A stretch of 64,000 nucleotides of DNA from Sarcocystis neurona (lineage: Eukaryota > Apicomplexa > Conoidasida > Eucoccidiorida > Sarcocystidae): NCBI GenBank assembly GCA_000727475.1, contig KL647293.1, positions 3,328,580 through 3,392,579 on the forward strand, given 5' to 3'. Below are positions 10,955-23,353 of the stretch, in pieces. Under the pieces are notes generated by a model. That model was given only the letters and a program-made list of their open reading frames with translations, ran no database searches and was not told the DNA's origin. The position numbers and the translations under genes are program-made. Every line of letters starts with the position of its first letter. Position 1 is the stretch's first letter.

Positions 10955-13238
10955 CGCCTGACGCTGCTACTGCTGGTGACTGTCCTGTGCTGGCGTTCCT
11001 CGTGGGAGGAGGCCTGCAATGCTTCCCCCGTGTCGACAGCTGCTCTTTTGTCGACGCCGGCTGCTGCCGCTGTGACTCAAACGCGTGCTGCTACTTTTTG
11101 ACGCTTGCGCTTCTGCGCTGCCTGCTGTGCTACACGGGTGCTGGCTGCTGCTGCAGCTGCTACTACGCAGTGAGGAGGACTGATGCAAACCGATAGCAGC
11201 TGTGTTTCGTCGAATGATAGCCGTCGTCGAACCCACGTAAATACACAGTTGTATGTATTACATGTGTACACATGCATGTATATATATATGTATATATGTA
11301 TATACAGGTATATATATGTGTGTATCTATGTGCACCTATATGTACATATATATATATATATGTATATATATATGCATATATACATATATATATATATATG
11401 TAGTCGACTGGAATACACTGCCGTGAAATCTGGAGAGAGCAGCAATGTGGGAGGAAGAGTGGTTGAACAAAGGCAGCGTGTTAATAATATCGATAACAGA
11501 CATCGTAAGGGATGCATGCAGAAGGAATCACGAAGACGGAACAGCTTACACCTATGGAGCGAGAACTCAAAAAATCTAATTCTATTTGTTGCTGTATTTA
11601 TGCATACGTTTGCGTTTATACTGACCTATGTATCGCTCCGTCTCTCGCTCTTTTTCTCTACACTTAAGTATACATAGATATGTAATATTATTTTCCTACG
11701 TACGGATGACACACTGGTGACTTTACGTTTGTAAGCAGTGACTGAAGCGTATAGAAGAAAACTTTGGTAGGGCATCCTGCGTGTGCACAGCCCTTTTATG
11801 TACAAGCGTCTGCGACTCCACACCTCTACGCGAGTGTATGAATATGCGCACGCACATGCTGACACTCCTTCAGGGCGACAGAAAGACTCGCACGTTTGAG
11901 GAGTGGACAGCAGCGTACATTTCGCACTATGTCTCGTGTGTACGTGTGTCTGTGAATACCTGTGTGGATCTCTCTATAAAAGTATCGAGTTAGAGAGGAC
12001 GTCTTCGTGAGAAGAGAACTGCGAACACGGGTATATCTGTGTGTATGCACAGTTATACCCTTGCGCCTTGTTCCCCGTCGCCTGTCAGTCCTTTCAAAGT
12101 AACTCTACGTGCAGGCGAAGAGCGGGGGAGAAACGTCGCGCGGACCCAGCATTCTTTATATAAAACTCGTGAGCGTCCAAATTTACGTGCGACTTATTTT
12201 GTGTAAACGGGTCATTCTACCCCGTTAGATGTGGAAGAAGCCAGTGGTACGCCCTGTGTTGAAAAAAGACGGCACTAGCTGCGGCTGCTGCTTGAGTCCC
12301 TTCGCTGTCGAGGCACACATGTGGTACCACGGACAGTCCTTTGCGCGGGGGTCTCGGTGTACGCAGAACACTGCACCCAGCACAGGTGCAGCTCTGCGGC
12401 CGTAATAGTGATAACTGTGTAGCCAATGAACGTGGGCACACAGATTTTCGACGAAGAAGCAGTGGAGTTTCACCGCCGTGTCTACATCTGCATAGCGGGT
12501 GTGGTTGGGAGGAAGTTCAGCCGATTGTCGTGGGGCGCCTGCAGGGAGTCCGCTGGTTATATGTAGGCAGATACACTTAGCGAATACACGTTTTATTCTA
12601 TCGAATTCTAGCACTGTACACTCTCAAATATATAACTGCAAGTAGATCATAAGGGTGGATACGTTGCTTCCATGTGGGGATGCATTCACATGTCCCTGCG
12701 AGAAACTGGTTATAATCCATCTGCATATACGTATCCGTACGTAATTGGACACGCATAAAGTACGGCTGTGGTTTCAAGCAGAACCTTTGTGAAGATCTAC
12801 TGTGGGTGACATATTTCCTGGATTTACACTTGTACATTCTCGTCCATAATGTCTAGTATCCAGTCAGAATATATGCGTACTTAACATGCGGTTGTAGGAG
12901 TGTATTATCTCTCACAAAGTGAGGATATTTACACTCGAGTAAACACCTACGAATTTACGAACGGCGCCATTTTTTTCAAATCCACTTCATGCGCGTGACA
13001 GCACATTTTCGTGTCAGTAAAACAGGCAAAGCGCTTTTGTTCATGTGCTGTCGTAACCTTCACGCTACTTGCTAAGCTGTGTGAAAATTTACCTCGAGGT
13101 ACATTACATCGCACCACACGATCGGGCAGGAACGTCATCCGTTCGCGGCTTCGCATTCGTGTGACACATCTACATCAAGTCACATTCCTACATGTCGTTA
13201 CGCCTCACGTACACTTTTTCTTTATATGTCCTCGCCAG
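10955..13238. other. Stretch between genes; one candidate minus-strand exon
   Basis: 10955-11220 is GC- and CTG-rich just after the Aos1 stop. 11230-11400 is a TA/TATG microsatellite. From about 11.4 kb the repeats thin out. At 12614-12225 on the minus strand a 129-codon frame has an acceptor-like TCCCTGCAG and even composition. On the plus strand of the same stretch, an acceptor-like TGTGTAG near 12421 precedes a frame starting MNVGTQIFDEE. The strand of the real exon, if any, could not be decided. No family was recognised. Confidence 0.4.
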
Positions 13239-16200
13239 ATATCTAACGCACACGAAAATATAGTTCATGCAGAATATCAGTTCGCTAAAGAGCTTTGTGT
13301 AAGGATGCTCCTTTTACCGTTGGTAAGTACAAGGAAGTAGGTGAATGTCTTCTAGCGAAGCATGCAGACTCTGCCTTCGTTTGAAGCTCTCCTGCATCTC
13401 TTCGCGTGGTCGGTGGTGCACGTGTGAAAAACTACGTGAAACGAAATTCTCCGTATAAAAGTAACGAGTGTGTTTCTCTTTTATGTCGCTTTCTCCCATC
13501 CACCTACTATTGACGGCTACGTAGACGGGCGAACGCAGCCGTGAAACTTTATTCTTTACTCTGGATTCTTTCTCCACTTACACCTGTTGCACTTGTCTTG
13601 ACACACTCAGTCGCTGTGTTTCCAAAAAAACGCAACGAAAAATCACGGCAGGCGTATCTTCGCTCGGTACTCTACGGCTCCACGTAAGTGAAAATAAAAC
13701 CACCCCCCCAACTTGTGCACAAATGTCCTTTCACATAGGTCTTGCTACTGCAGAATTGTCTCTCTACAGATACTTGCTACTTTGCTCTCTGTAAATGACC
13801 ACGTTCAGTGTAGTACCTCTACTGCAGTTTGTACAGTCAAGATATGTCGCCTGAAGTGAGCAGCACTTCACTATTGCTGGATCTACCTGCGTTTTTCTTT
13901 GCACCTTGGTCGATTCGAAATCGATAAGCAGTTTTTATGTGAAGGACTGTTCAAGTTCCACTCTTTTTACCCTACAAGCAGAGCGTGCGTATGATTTCCA
14001 ATTAGCGGACAGATGTTTTACATCGAAGCGCAAAACATCTGTCTCCTTCCGCGTCTCCCTCTCTCATTCACCTTCTAAAATGCACCTTTACTTCAAAGCG
14101 GAGAGTATCCACCTTTCTCTTCCTATGCTTCGCTCCTTCACATGCAGAGAAACCGCCGTGTGGTAGCATATTTTCCTCTGTGTGGAACGGAAGGAATACG
14201 CGTACGACGCTTTACTCCATAACGCTTCAACAGAACGTCATTTGACGCATTCACGTCGGGTGCATTCTCGGAGCGGATTTAGTAGGGCGTTTTCTGTTCA
14301 TCCAAATTCGTCCGAGTTCGTGCACCAGCAATGCCCGCTTTCACTTGTGACAACAGCAAGAGGGAAGGAAATGTAGGTGGTGACGCTGCTCTGCTCATCC
14401 ACTTTGTCTAGTGGGAGGAAATCTGCAGTGTCACACGGTCATTAAAATGTGCGAAGAAAGCTGTATGTGCCGACATGCCAGTGCGAGAGCGTGCATGAAT
14501 AGGCAAAGCCACCCTGGTAATGAAACGATTTAAACCCTCAAGGGCAAGTCCAACTACATGTCCTTTTTAGGTTGCAGGATATGCACGCATCATTAGTCAC
14601 ATGAAAAAGCTCGAGCAGCCCGGCTTTCACACTGCGTCCAGTGTGTGCGCATGGTTTTGTGCGGACGACTTCACATTTCGACGTTCTTTGCCTCTTCATC
14701 GCTGTCTTGTAGGGCTCACGGCTTATCCTCCTTTGTTCTCACGTCCTACTCCTCCAGCCGACGTATATGACATCATGCACCCATGCAGGAATACATGCAC
14801 GGTACCCTCAGAGTAGAAGAACTCGTATTTATACGACGAAGAAACAGCAGTATTTTTCTACTTTGTACGTGTAGAGTCGCATTACTTGCACTCGATATTT
14901 ATACTTCTATAACGAAGAACATGCTTACGGAGAGTCTACCTTATTTTCCAGGAGAGAAGCCCACTGGATGTATAGTGGAGGAATGTTAGGGGGACGCATA
15001 CTGTCAACTTGTTTTCGCGCATGCACGGTTCTGTATCACTGTAGTACTTCAACCACCGCTCAGAGAAGGGACCAGAGCACAACATCTTACACATGAGAGA
15101 ATGACATAATACAATGTATTCAATGTTCAACACATATATGGAGGAGAATCTCTAGTGAAACATATGTCAGGCGTTGTACGTGTGTGTGAGGTCTCGTAGA
15201 GATCCACAACAGAAAAACCTCCATATTTCAAGAAAACAAACTACGCTGAAAGACCAGTGTTCGGGCGTGTGCACGTCTGTGTGTATCTATGTTTGTATGT
15301 ATGGATGTACATATGTGTGTACGTATGTATGTATGGCTGCACGCACCCGAAGGTCCACCGTGTACGTCGCCACACCTAGTATTTGAGGGACACAGGAGCC
15401 GTAAGCGCACGTGTACGAACAAGGTGCGTAGCAAATCAGTTACCAGTGGCGTGAGCCTTAATCTATGGAACTGCTCGAACAATCAATTACACACGACGTA
15501 TGCGTTGTACCCGGTGCACACGTTCCTTTAATGTCAGTCTCTCCCCTTATCTCCCTTCTTACATATCCACACAAATATCTCTCTGTCTCTTGTACTTCAA
15601 AAGTTCCGGAGTCTTTCCATATGTCACTATCACTTACCTTTCGTCCTCAAACGCGAGGTCGGTGCTCATACCCTCTACCGCACGAAGTCGTAGAAGGCAT
15701 CTACCTCGTGGACCGAATAGCTACAAAATGCCCTTCTGAAGTATTTTAAAGACTCGGAGAAAAATGCTTAATAGTAGCGTACGCCTCTGATACCTTTCTC
15801 CCCACAACTGTATTCATGCGAACATTTCTGCCCGTACATACTCCACATGTCTACGTTTCTTTCTTGTGCGCCGTAAACACAAGCGTTTTTGCAGTTCCGG
15901 CTGTCAAACACGTGGAGTTCCTTCTTCCGGACAAATCTAGAAATTCGAAGATTTCCGTCCGATCTTGCGGACACGAACATGCAGTAAAACGACCTCACAA
16001 TTCGACTCCTAATTGTATGAATACAGTAGACTGTTTCGTTGTCGAAAGCTTCGGGGTGGTGCAGTTCTTCAAAGTAAGTACTGGCAAGCAATCAACAACC
16101 AGTGCTAATATAGGGTAGTAATTATTAGTGGAGTCTCAAGAAAATGTATTCGTACCGCAGATGAAGTGTTGACAGGAACTCAAGAAAACTCACACTCCCG

Positions 16201-17791
16201 ACAGAACGCAACGTTGAAGACTATGTTGGCGAGTGAGCGTTACGATGGTTTCGCGGAAATGAGCTATCCGCTTCCCCGTATATATCAGTTTATGCCTGGT
16301 GGATACGGAGCAGGCCAGCAAGGAAGGTGACCGTGCAAGCATTACATCTGTTGACTGAGGTAACCTCATTTTTCTTGTATGGCGGGGCACCTGTCTTGAC
16401 GGTGGGCATGGCGAAAGGTAGTACGAGAATAGCTTATCTACCTTTCGGTATGCGCGTACGCGGTATGTTGTGCGTTTGTACGCGTGCTTCGTATACCTGA
16501 TTTGTGCTAACGCCATGCAAATTTGCGTCGCGAGTTTAGTGCAACTGAAATTTTTCTATGCTACTGTAGACCTCTTTGTCCAGAACCTTTGACGACGAAA
16601 AATCAATTAACTACATATGCACACATACGTGTATATGTGTGGATTATGTGTGTGCACATCTGTTACAAAAAAAGGTCCGTTATGACAACAGAGATGCTAC
16701 ACTTCCTCGAGAGCCGCGCATGCACACGAGGCAGATGTGACTACCTGAGCCCGAATGCATACAGACACTCAGAAACAACGTACATACAGATACATTTATA
16801 TGTTCATATAGAATAGGGAGGAGAAAAAAACTGCAGAGTTCACCACGGACTATGGTCTAATCGAAAAAGGGTGGCCGTCGTAGCATGTGTGTGCACAAAT
16901 TTTTACCACTTTCCCATATACAGAGTAGCAGACGGTAGAAGAGTGCGATTTGAAGCGGCAACTATCCGAAGTCGTAGCCCAGTGTGACTACGGTCCGTGT
17001 CGCAGCTCGAACATGCGGATTCTGGTGCTTTGGTCCGTGTCGCAGATCGAATCTGTCCTCACGCACAGCATGCTATTGTCCCCTTTTGCCGCCTACACGA
17101 AGCCTCTCCGTGCTTCCGTTGCTGGATGTGAGTAACATCGTTGTACCGGGTGGTGAGCGGTGCCTTCTGTTCGACAGCGAATGCACCCTTCTGCGTCGAA
17201 GCATGTTTGTGTCGCAGAGTCGGCGAGCATACTGCATATGAATGTCATCATAAGGTATTAGAGATGGAAAGTGAAACTTACAAGATACAGAGATTTCCTC
17301 TACTTATACATTAGATACGCACACGTATATGTATATGTAAATATATATATATATATAATAAGCCTCCGTTTCCGGAGTCAGAGTATAAACCTCACATGGA
17401 TCAGGTAAAACAGCTACTACAGAGAGATAGAGGGAGGAGTTCCAGGTACCTCGTACTTGTACACTACATACACATAGACATACGTGGAAGTATAAATGTG
17501 TGTGCGGTGTTCCCTAAATGTCTCAGATAGAGAGACACACATACGCGTTGAGCATCCGACATTCGCACGTGCATGCTGCAGCACATTCGAACACGCCTGT
17601 GTACCTTTTACACTCTCGCTTGCTCCCGCTGCCACAAGTGTACACAGAGGTCTATAAAATAGTATTTTGTGTATAGTTCCAGACTCAGGTCTAGACAGAG
17701 CGTATATCCCGATGGCACAGACAGATTAACACGAGTGGACCGACGCATGGAGATGCTGAGGGCTCACCACAGTCAGTATTCTCACCATACG
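13239..17791 (+). CDS. Unidentified multi-exon gene candidate
   Basis: No family is recognised. Short blocks with good splice signals suggest a plus-strand spliced gene. 13239-13322 has acceptor CTCGCCAG and donor GTAAGT and reads HENIVHAEYQFAKEL. 13611-13683 has acceptor ACACTCAG and donor GTAAGT. A third exon starts at 13982 in matching phase (RAYDFQLADRCF). 14578-14708 and 14789-14868 join in matching phase across an 80-base intron. 15895-16073 has acceptor TTTTTGCAG and donor GTAAGT (DCFVVESFGVVQFFK). 17689-17791 has acceptor ACTCAG. The first three exons are mutually consistent in phase; the connections among the others are not established, and there could be two genes. Neither a start codon nor a stop is fixed. 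Confidence 0.35.
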
Positions 17792-18031
17792 GTAATTCTG
17801 CCACTTTGTTGCAAGTGCAGGTGCGCATGTGACACGTCTTATCTACAGCGGTGCCCTGTATATGAAACCGGATAGCTGGTGTAGACGCTGCAGCAAAATT
17901 ATGACTCTAGTGTGCTGTCACTCAGTGTAGGCAAGCCCCTTCGGCATGCAAGGTCAGACAGTGGGGCGCTGTTTCCAGCAGCTGTAATACGTCGATACAG
18001 TGCGTACCACAGTTGCGGTTCACCAGGCCTT

Positions 18032-18758
18032 CTAAGAGACTGGATGATTGCTACATATTACTTCAGAGATGTTCAGTAGGAACGTAGGCGTGCTGCATTC
18101 ACGGACCCTCCATAAAAATTTCCGTAATGCATGTGACGCTCGACTTCTCTCATAACAAGAAGATAGTTGCAAACACAAAGCTGGGAAAGGGTACAGTACA
18201 AGTTGAACTTGGCCTGTAGCGGACACAGAAGTCTCTCACGCTGAGCAGTTCCACAAGCCGTACCGAGACGGTAGTAGTTGATCTGCGTATGGTAAAAGAG
18301 CACCAATATTGCAAGATGGCCAATACAATGCAGTCCCACCCACAACAGATACATAACGATTTCGCAGAGGGGTCTTGTAAAAGGCGATCGAGGTCCTCTT
18401 GATACGCTTTTAAGACTGATGCACCTTTCATCGGCCAGTCATCGCAAATACGTATAACTGTAGCACGAAAGAAGTTGTGGTATTCAAACTGCTTTCAATC
18501 GATTCTCCACACCTCGAAGGGAAAGTCATTCCGTGGATGTCAGTCATACACTTCGAAATGTTTCCTAGGAGGACGTGCACGTAAAGAAGCCGGAACAAGC
18601 CTAAGCGCACGCCTTTTTGCTGTGTACGATACACAGTGGGGCACACGCGGAGAATATCGTATGTATTTGAACAGCTTTTTCTGAAAGCGTGCTAGTCTCC
18701 TGCGACATGCACGTGCACACTTACGTCTAATCATCCGCCATGAAGGAGAGCGAAGCAT
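18032..18758 (-). CDS. Small three-exon gene candidate, unidentified
   Basis: Proposed minus-strand exons are 18758-18581, 18457-18353 and 18180-18032, giving about 143 residues. Donors (GTGCAC, GTATCT) are weak, but acceptors (GTGCTACAG, TTTCCCAG) are good and phases match at both joins (1 and 1). The N-terminus is strongly basic (MIRRKCARACRRRLARF), which could be a mitochondrial or plastid targeting sequence. The middle exon has a clean helical look (LKAYQEDLDRLLQDP). No family was recognised. The start could be 18758 or the internal Met at 18734; both lie beside the start of the divergent plus-strand gene at 18740. The last exon's frame is the least certain, because an alternative frame there is also open. 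Confidence 0.35.
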
Positions 18759-21700
18759 CTTCTCGAGATTGTGTGCAGAAAACGAGATCAGAAAGCAATG
18801 TAGAGGACGACGCCAAACAGCAGCGTACTCCTTTCCCGCACCATGATGTCGCCTCAGCTGCGGAGCCACAGGTTTCTCGGTGTGTTGTGGCGGAAAGTCA
18901 CGACAATGCAGATAGTGCACCTTCAACCCAACAGTCAAAGCTAAATCCTAAAATGCCAGCTAGCAGCATTAACAGGCAGCGACACGACTTCAAAAGTTCC
19001 GCAGTCTGCACCGAAAAAGAGCGCTCATCGGTGGATCACGTAGGTGATCGAATAGGTGTGCAGGAAGCGTGGAAGAATACAAGTGCACACCTTTTTTCAT
19101 CGAGCCGACAGACGGCCGAAGGGGAAGAGTATAAGAAAGCGCCTTCTCTAAAGCCAACGAATTCAAATCACCATGAGGATTGTGACCACGTGAGACGTAG
19201 CCCTCACTCGGGAAATATCATACTAGAAGATTCTACGTCCAGTTTTAGGCGTAGTTGTACTGTACAGGAAGCTACGCAACCTGAAGCTTCCCAAGATGCG
19301 GAGCTTCCGGCTGTTTATGACCACACAGTGACCTGTAACCACGGAACTCAAGCAGGAGAGAACAGGAGACCGTACTCTCCGATCCCCGAGGCAAAAGTAC
19401 ACTCGAACCCACTGGATCGGCTGCGCTGGCAAGTATGTGAGGGCGCCGAGACTTTGTGTGAGAGCGGGGCTCCTCAAGATGAGCACGTAAGAGAAGCGTC
19501 ATCATGCAGAGACCGGGAATCGAGCCAGCAGCCATACGAGGAAAATTATCGTCAAGTTCCAGCAGCGGCAGACGGCGTGAAACAAAAAAACCTTCAAAAT
19601 ATATGTGACTCCGTTAAGTCTGATGCAAGAATGCGATTCGCTACTGGAGATCAGCTGTCTTTAAGCGAGACGTCCAGCTGTTCTGTCCTGCAGTCAAACG
19701 CCAATTTTGGAAGAACTCATCTTATTCGGTCCATTCGAAATAGCTTTACAGACGCTTCGGAGTGGCCTCGCTTTGCCCGCTTGCTGCAGGTTTCTCAAAT
19801 AGAACTGAAAAGTGCTGGTTTGAACGTGTCGGAGGCAACGGTCCACCGGAAGGACTTCCCCCGCTTTGCAGATAAACTGTTTGCCGAGGCGGGAAGAAAC
19901 GCAACACAGCTTTTCCCGCTAGCCCTTCTTGTCGAAGCAGCTCGCTTACAGAAGACAGAGATGGTAAACGGTACTACTTTCAGCTATTCGGAAAAGTTAT
20001 TGGAGTTCAGGGATGCGATGCTGCGCGTATACCTAGAAGTTCAGCGGAGTTATCACGACCGCCTCTGCGAGAAATTACCGTTCCCAAGCGGCTCCCTCCC
20101 TCCCTCGTCAGACAGACTTCGACACGTAAGTTGCAGTGAAAGGCTTTTTTGCGTGTAATTTATTGTCAGAGTGGAAGTAAAATAATTACAGTAGATATTT
20201 AGATACGTGCAAATATTTGCGTGTTCACAAGTCGCCTCTGCGAGAAATTACCGTTCCCAAGCGGCTCCCTCCCTCCGTCGTCAGACAGACTTCGACACGT
20301 AAGTTGCAGTGAAAGGCTTTTTTGCGTGTAATTTATTGTCAGAGTGGAAGTAAAATAATTACAGTAGATATTTAGATACGTGCAAATATTTGCGTGTTCA
20401 CAAGTCTCTTTGGACGGCTTCTTCATGCAATCCAGATGCATATAGTTTCCGCAACAGGAAGTTAAATCTACGCAAGAGAACGCACGCAACTTGTCTTCGG
20501 CTCATTTGCCCTTGCCTTCGTTCAGCAATACTGAAGACAACACGGGTGCGGAACGCTACACTCAGTCCTTTTATGTACCGAAGCGGCCAGCCAGGTCCTC
20601 TTTCGCACACGAACAGGGCTATAGGCATCTATGTAGACTTGGATGTATTGATGAATTCATAAATCGTCTGGACAGTGTGGAACATCGTACAATATTTATA
20701 CATCAAAGTACCTGCCTCTCCCTGCATATGAAGATATACACCCCTACGTACGTTCGTATATATATATATATGTATATATATTTGGTATGTATACCTAGAC
20801 CCGTATATACATACATATATATGCCTACAGAACCAGTGGATCTCAGACGCACCTTGCGTCCCCCTATGATAGCATCCCCTTTATACGGCCATCCTTCCGC
20901 GTGTCTGTAGGCAAGCTCAGTCTGGTTTGTAACCAAAGTTCGACACATTTGACCACCCACGAAAAGAAGTGTAAAAACGCTCTCGTGTCCCCGACGTCGC
21001 CTGTTATAGAAGAAGCCGCTTGTAGTTGAGATACCACATTGGGTCGAATCGCACGGAAATAGCCGAGGGTACGCTGGCTGGAGACGCAAAATTTGTGCTG
21101 CCAAACACTAAGTCGCTAGGGGGACAAACGCAGACGTTCTGCTTCGTAACCCCGTGCGACAGGATCTGCGATACTTTGCTGATTCCAGCGAAGTTAGCGA
21201 GAGCAATTCTGCCCCAAAATCAGCCTAATGTTGATTTCACGGTGGCTTCGGTCATCGGTGCTGTCACCCTTTCAAGACATCTCCAATTTGTGTGTATGTG
21301 TTTGTGCACCCTAAACCATTGTGTACAGCACATCGATTTCCTCCACTGCTGGTTCGCGTTTGAGATTCGATATCTTTACGAGGCGGAGAAGGCAGCTCTG
21401 CGAGCCTTGAAGCCTCTTACAGAGTGCATTCTCACATTGGAAGCGCTCATGATTTCAGAGAAACGAGAAGCCCTACTGGCGCCTCCACAAGAGGCGAACC
21501 AGAGGAGGTGCACGGTCAAGTATTTACAGGCTTTCTGCTCTGCCATTACTCGCCTGACAAAAACAGTCCTACCACATAATCAGGCTGAGGCGTACCACCA
21601 ACCAGAATTGTTTGTGGTGGCGAGTGCGATTCGTTGGAAGGAAAAAACAGAAAGTGAAGCAAAGCAGAAGAGCTACGTAAGTGTGGAGTCCACATGGAAG

Positions 21701-22466
21701 CGAAGCCTTTCTAGAATAAGTGTCGTAACGCAGTGGCATCACTCGCTTTACCTCAATAGGGAGAGTCCATGCGTCGGTGGTGTATGTACTGGACAAAGCC
21801 AGCACCACCCACATGTAACACTTTAGAGCACACTAGCGGATAGTTCCCACCTGACAAGTGTTCTCACATATCAGTGTCAAGGGGAAAAAAACTGCTGCAG
21901 GAATATGTAAATTTACAGGATACTCAAGAGAGCAGGCAAAGGTGACTAGCGCGTGCCCATCCGGCGTTCGAATGCGTGGGCAAGCACACCGCTGTGCACC
22001 CCCAATGCTATATTTGTTGTAGCGTGTGCCTTGACACTACGAGTTTTGAGCACACTAGAGAACTGTAGCCTCTCCAGGCAGAATAAGCGCGCTTGACACT
22101 GTCCTTATTAACCGTCACTGACGGAATTGCTTTTTGCCTTTTACACACCAGGCCACCGCAGATAAGAAGAAATCCACGCAGGGGAACTTTTTCGGTATCG
22201 ATTACCACCTGCATTTGGCCTTCGTCGACGTATCCGAAGAGGAGATTACCTTTCATGCATTAAATGAGCAAGCAGTGACGGCCAGTCACAGTCTCATTTA
22301 CCGGTTCAAGCAACTACGAGACTTTCTTTGGGCAAGACGAAAGTGTCTCGACCATCTGGACCCCCACCTCAATAAAGACGTCGACACGATACGAGTTCTG
22401 AGGCAATTCGAGGTCGCTTGTCGACAGTTCCGAAGGCGTATTTTGCGACCGGGGAACTTAGTGTAG
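18740..22466 (+). CDS. Unidentified protein with disordered N-terminus, about 782 residues
   Basis: Three exons, 18740-20125, 21026-21676 and 22152-22466, are all joined in phase 0, with donors GTAAGT and GTAAGT and acceptors CTTGTAG and CACACCAG. ATG at 18740 is the first in frame after a TAA at 18728. Residues 1 to about 320 are Ser/Glu/Gln/Arg-rich and look disordered. From about 320 there are helical segments (EWPRFARLLQVSQIELKSAG, LFPLALLVEAARL). The second exon contains a helix-rich stretch (FEIRYLYEAEKAALRALKPL). The last exon ends with an Arg/Lys-rich helix. No domain was recognised and no function is proposed. It is convergent with the SFI1-like gene (stop codons about 890 bases apart). 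The end of exon 1 lies inside a 173-bp tandem duplication. Confidence 0.6.
20060..20405 (+). repeat. 173-bp near-perfect tandem duplication spanning an exon end and splice donor
   Basis: Copy 1 is 20060-20232 and copy 2 is 20233-20405. One substitution is visible (CCCTCG versus CCGTCG). Each copy carries the last coding bases of exon 1, the GACAC/GTAAGT donor (20126 and 20299) and the start of the intron. Confidence 0.95.
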
Positions 22467-23353
22467 TTACATAAGAACAGGGACTCTCTACTAGCATTCA
22501 TTCCTTCGGTGTCACGTGTGAACGGCGGAGTCGTGCTGTATATCCGGGTCTCTGGACCTTCCTGAATCACATCGCGTATGTGTGTTGTACCTGCATGTAC
22601 ACTTGTGTCATGTTTACGTGCGACTGGGCGTCAACGCATCATCATTGCATGCTGTAGCCAGTGCAGCTGAAGCAACTGTCCTTTCCACGTCTGTCCGCAT
22701 CGCACATCGTCGTCCTCCACCACATTTAAAGCAGGAAAAATTCGATTGTCCACACGATTGTCTGCTGTGCTTGCATCCTTTTCCCGCCCAGGACGTACAC
22801 AGTTAAACAAAAGCCTACAGCTCACAACACAGTGACAATGTCAGCGTGCGTTTCCCCGGTACACAGTCAACTTCTCTTGACGCGTATCTCAGAAGAACGT
22901 GGCACGAACAGCGTAGGAAATGTTTTAGAGAGCCACGTACGACACGCACAACACCAGAAAGCCTTGTTGAAAAGGCCTACCGAATACAACCAACATAATC
23001 TTTGTGACGTGGCTTGATAGAAGTAGGATAACGACAAAGTGTCCAGTTCGACGTGAGTTTGAAAACCACGCACTAGCCTGTCAAGTTGAATCCACCCCTC
23101 CACGACTGGCGGTAGCGGGGGGGGGGGAGCGGGGGGGAACCACCAATTTTTGATGACAAAGGATTGAATATCAGCCATCTAGCCATTCTTGTGGTGTACT
23201 TTTTTCTCCTTCGGAAGTGAACCAAGCCATTTTACCGCTTGAGAGAGACCTCTTCTATGAGGGGCGCAGACTTAGCTGTAACAATCAACGTACAGTACTA
23301 CGAACGCTCAACTGCGGATGTCGCAAGCCAGCCTACGGTCAACAAGACCAAAT
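22467..23353. other. Convergent intergenic region with G-run
   Basis: Lies between the stop of the plus-strand gene (22466) and the stop of the minus-strand SFI1-like gene (23354). It contains a G-rich run on the plus strand at about 23117-23137, broken only by AGC. It should hold the 3' UTRs of both genes. No convincing coding exon was seen. Confidence 0.6.

Noticed and set aside
16990..17050. Short direct repeat GGTCCGTGTCGCAG at about 16992 and 17033
   Set aside because: Only two short copies with no associated structure; within what chance and local duplication can give.
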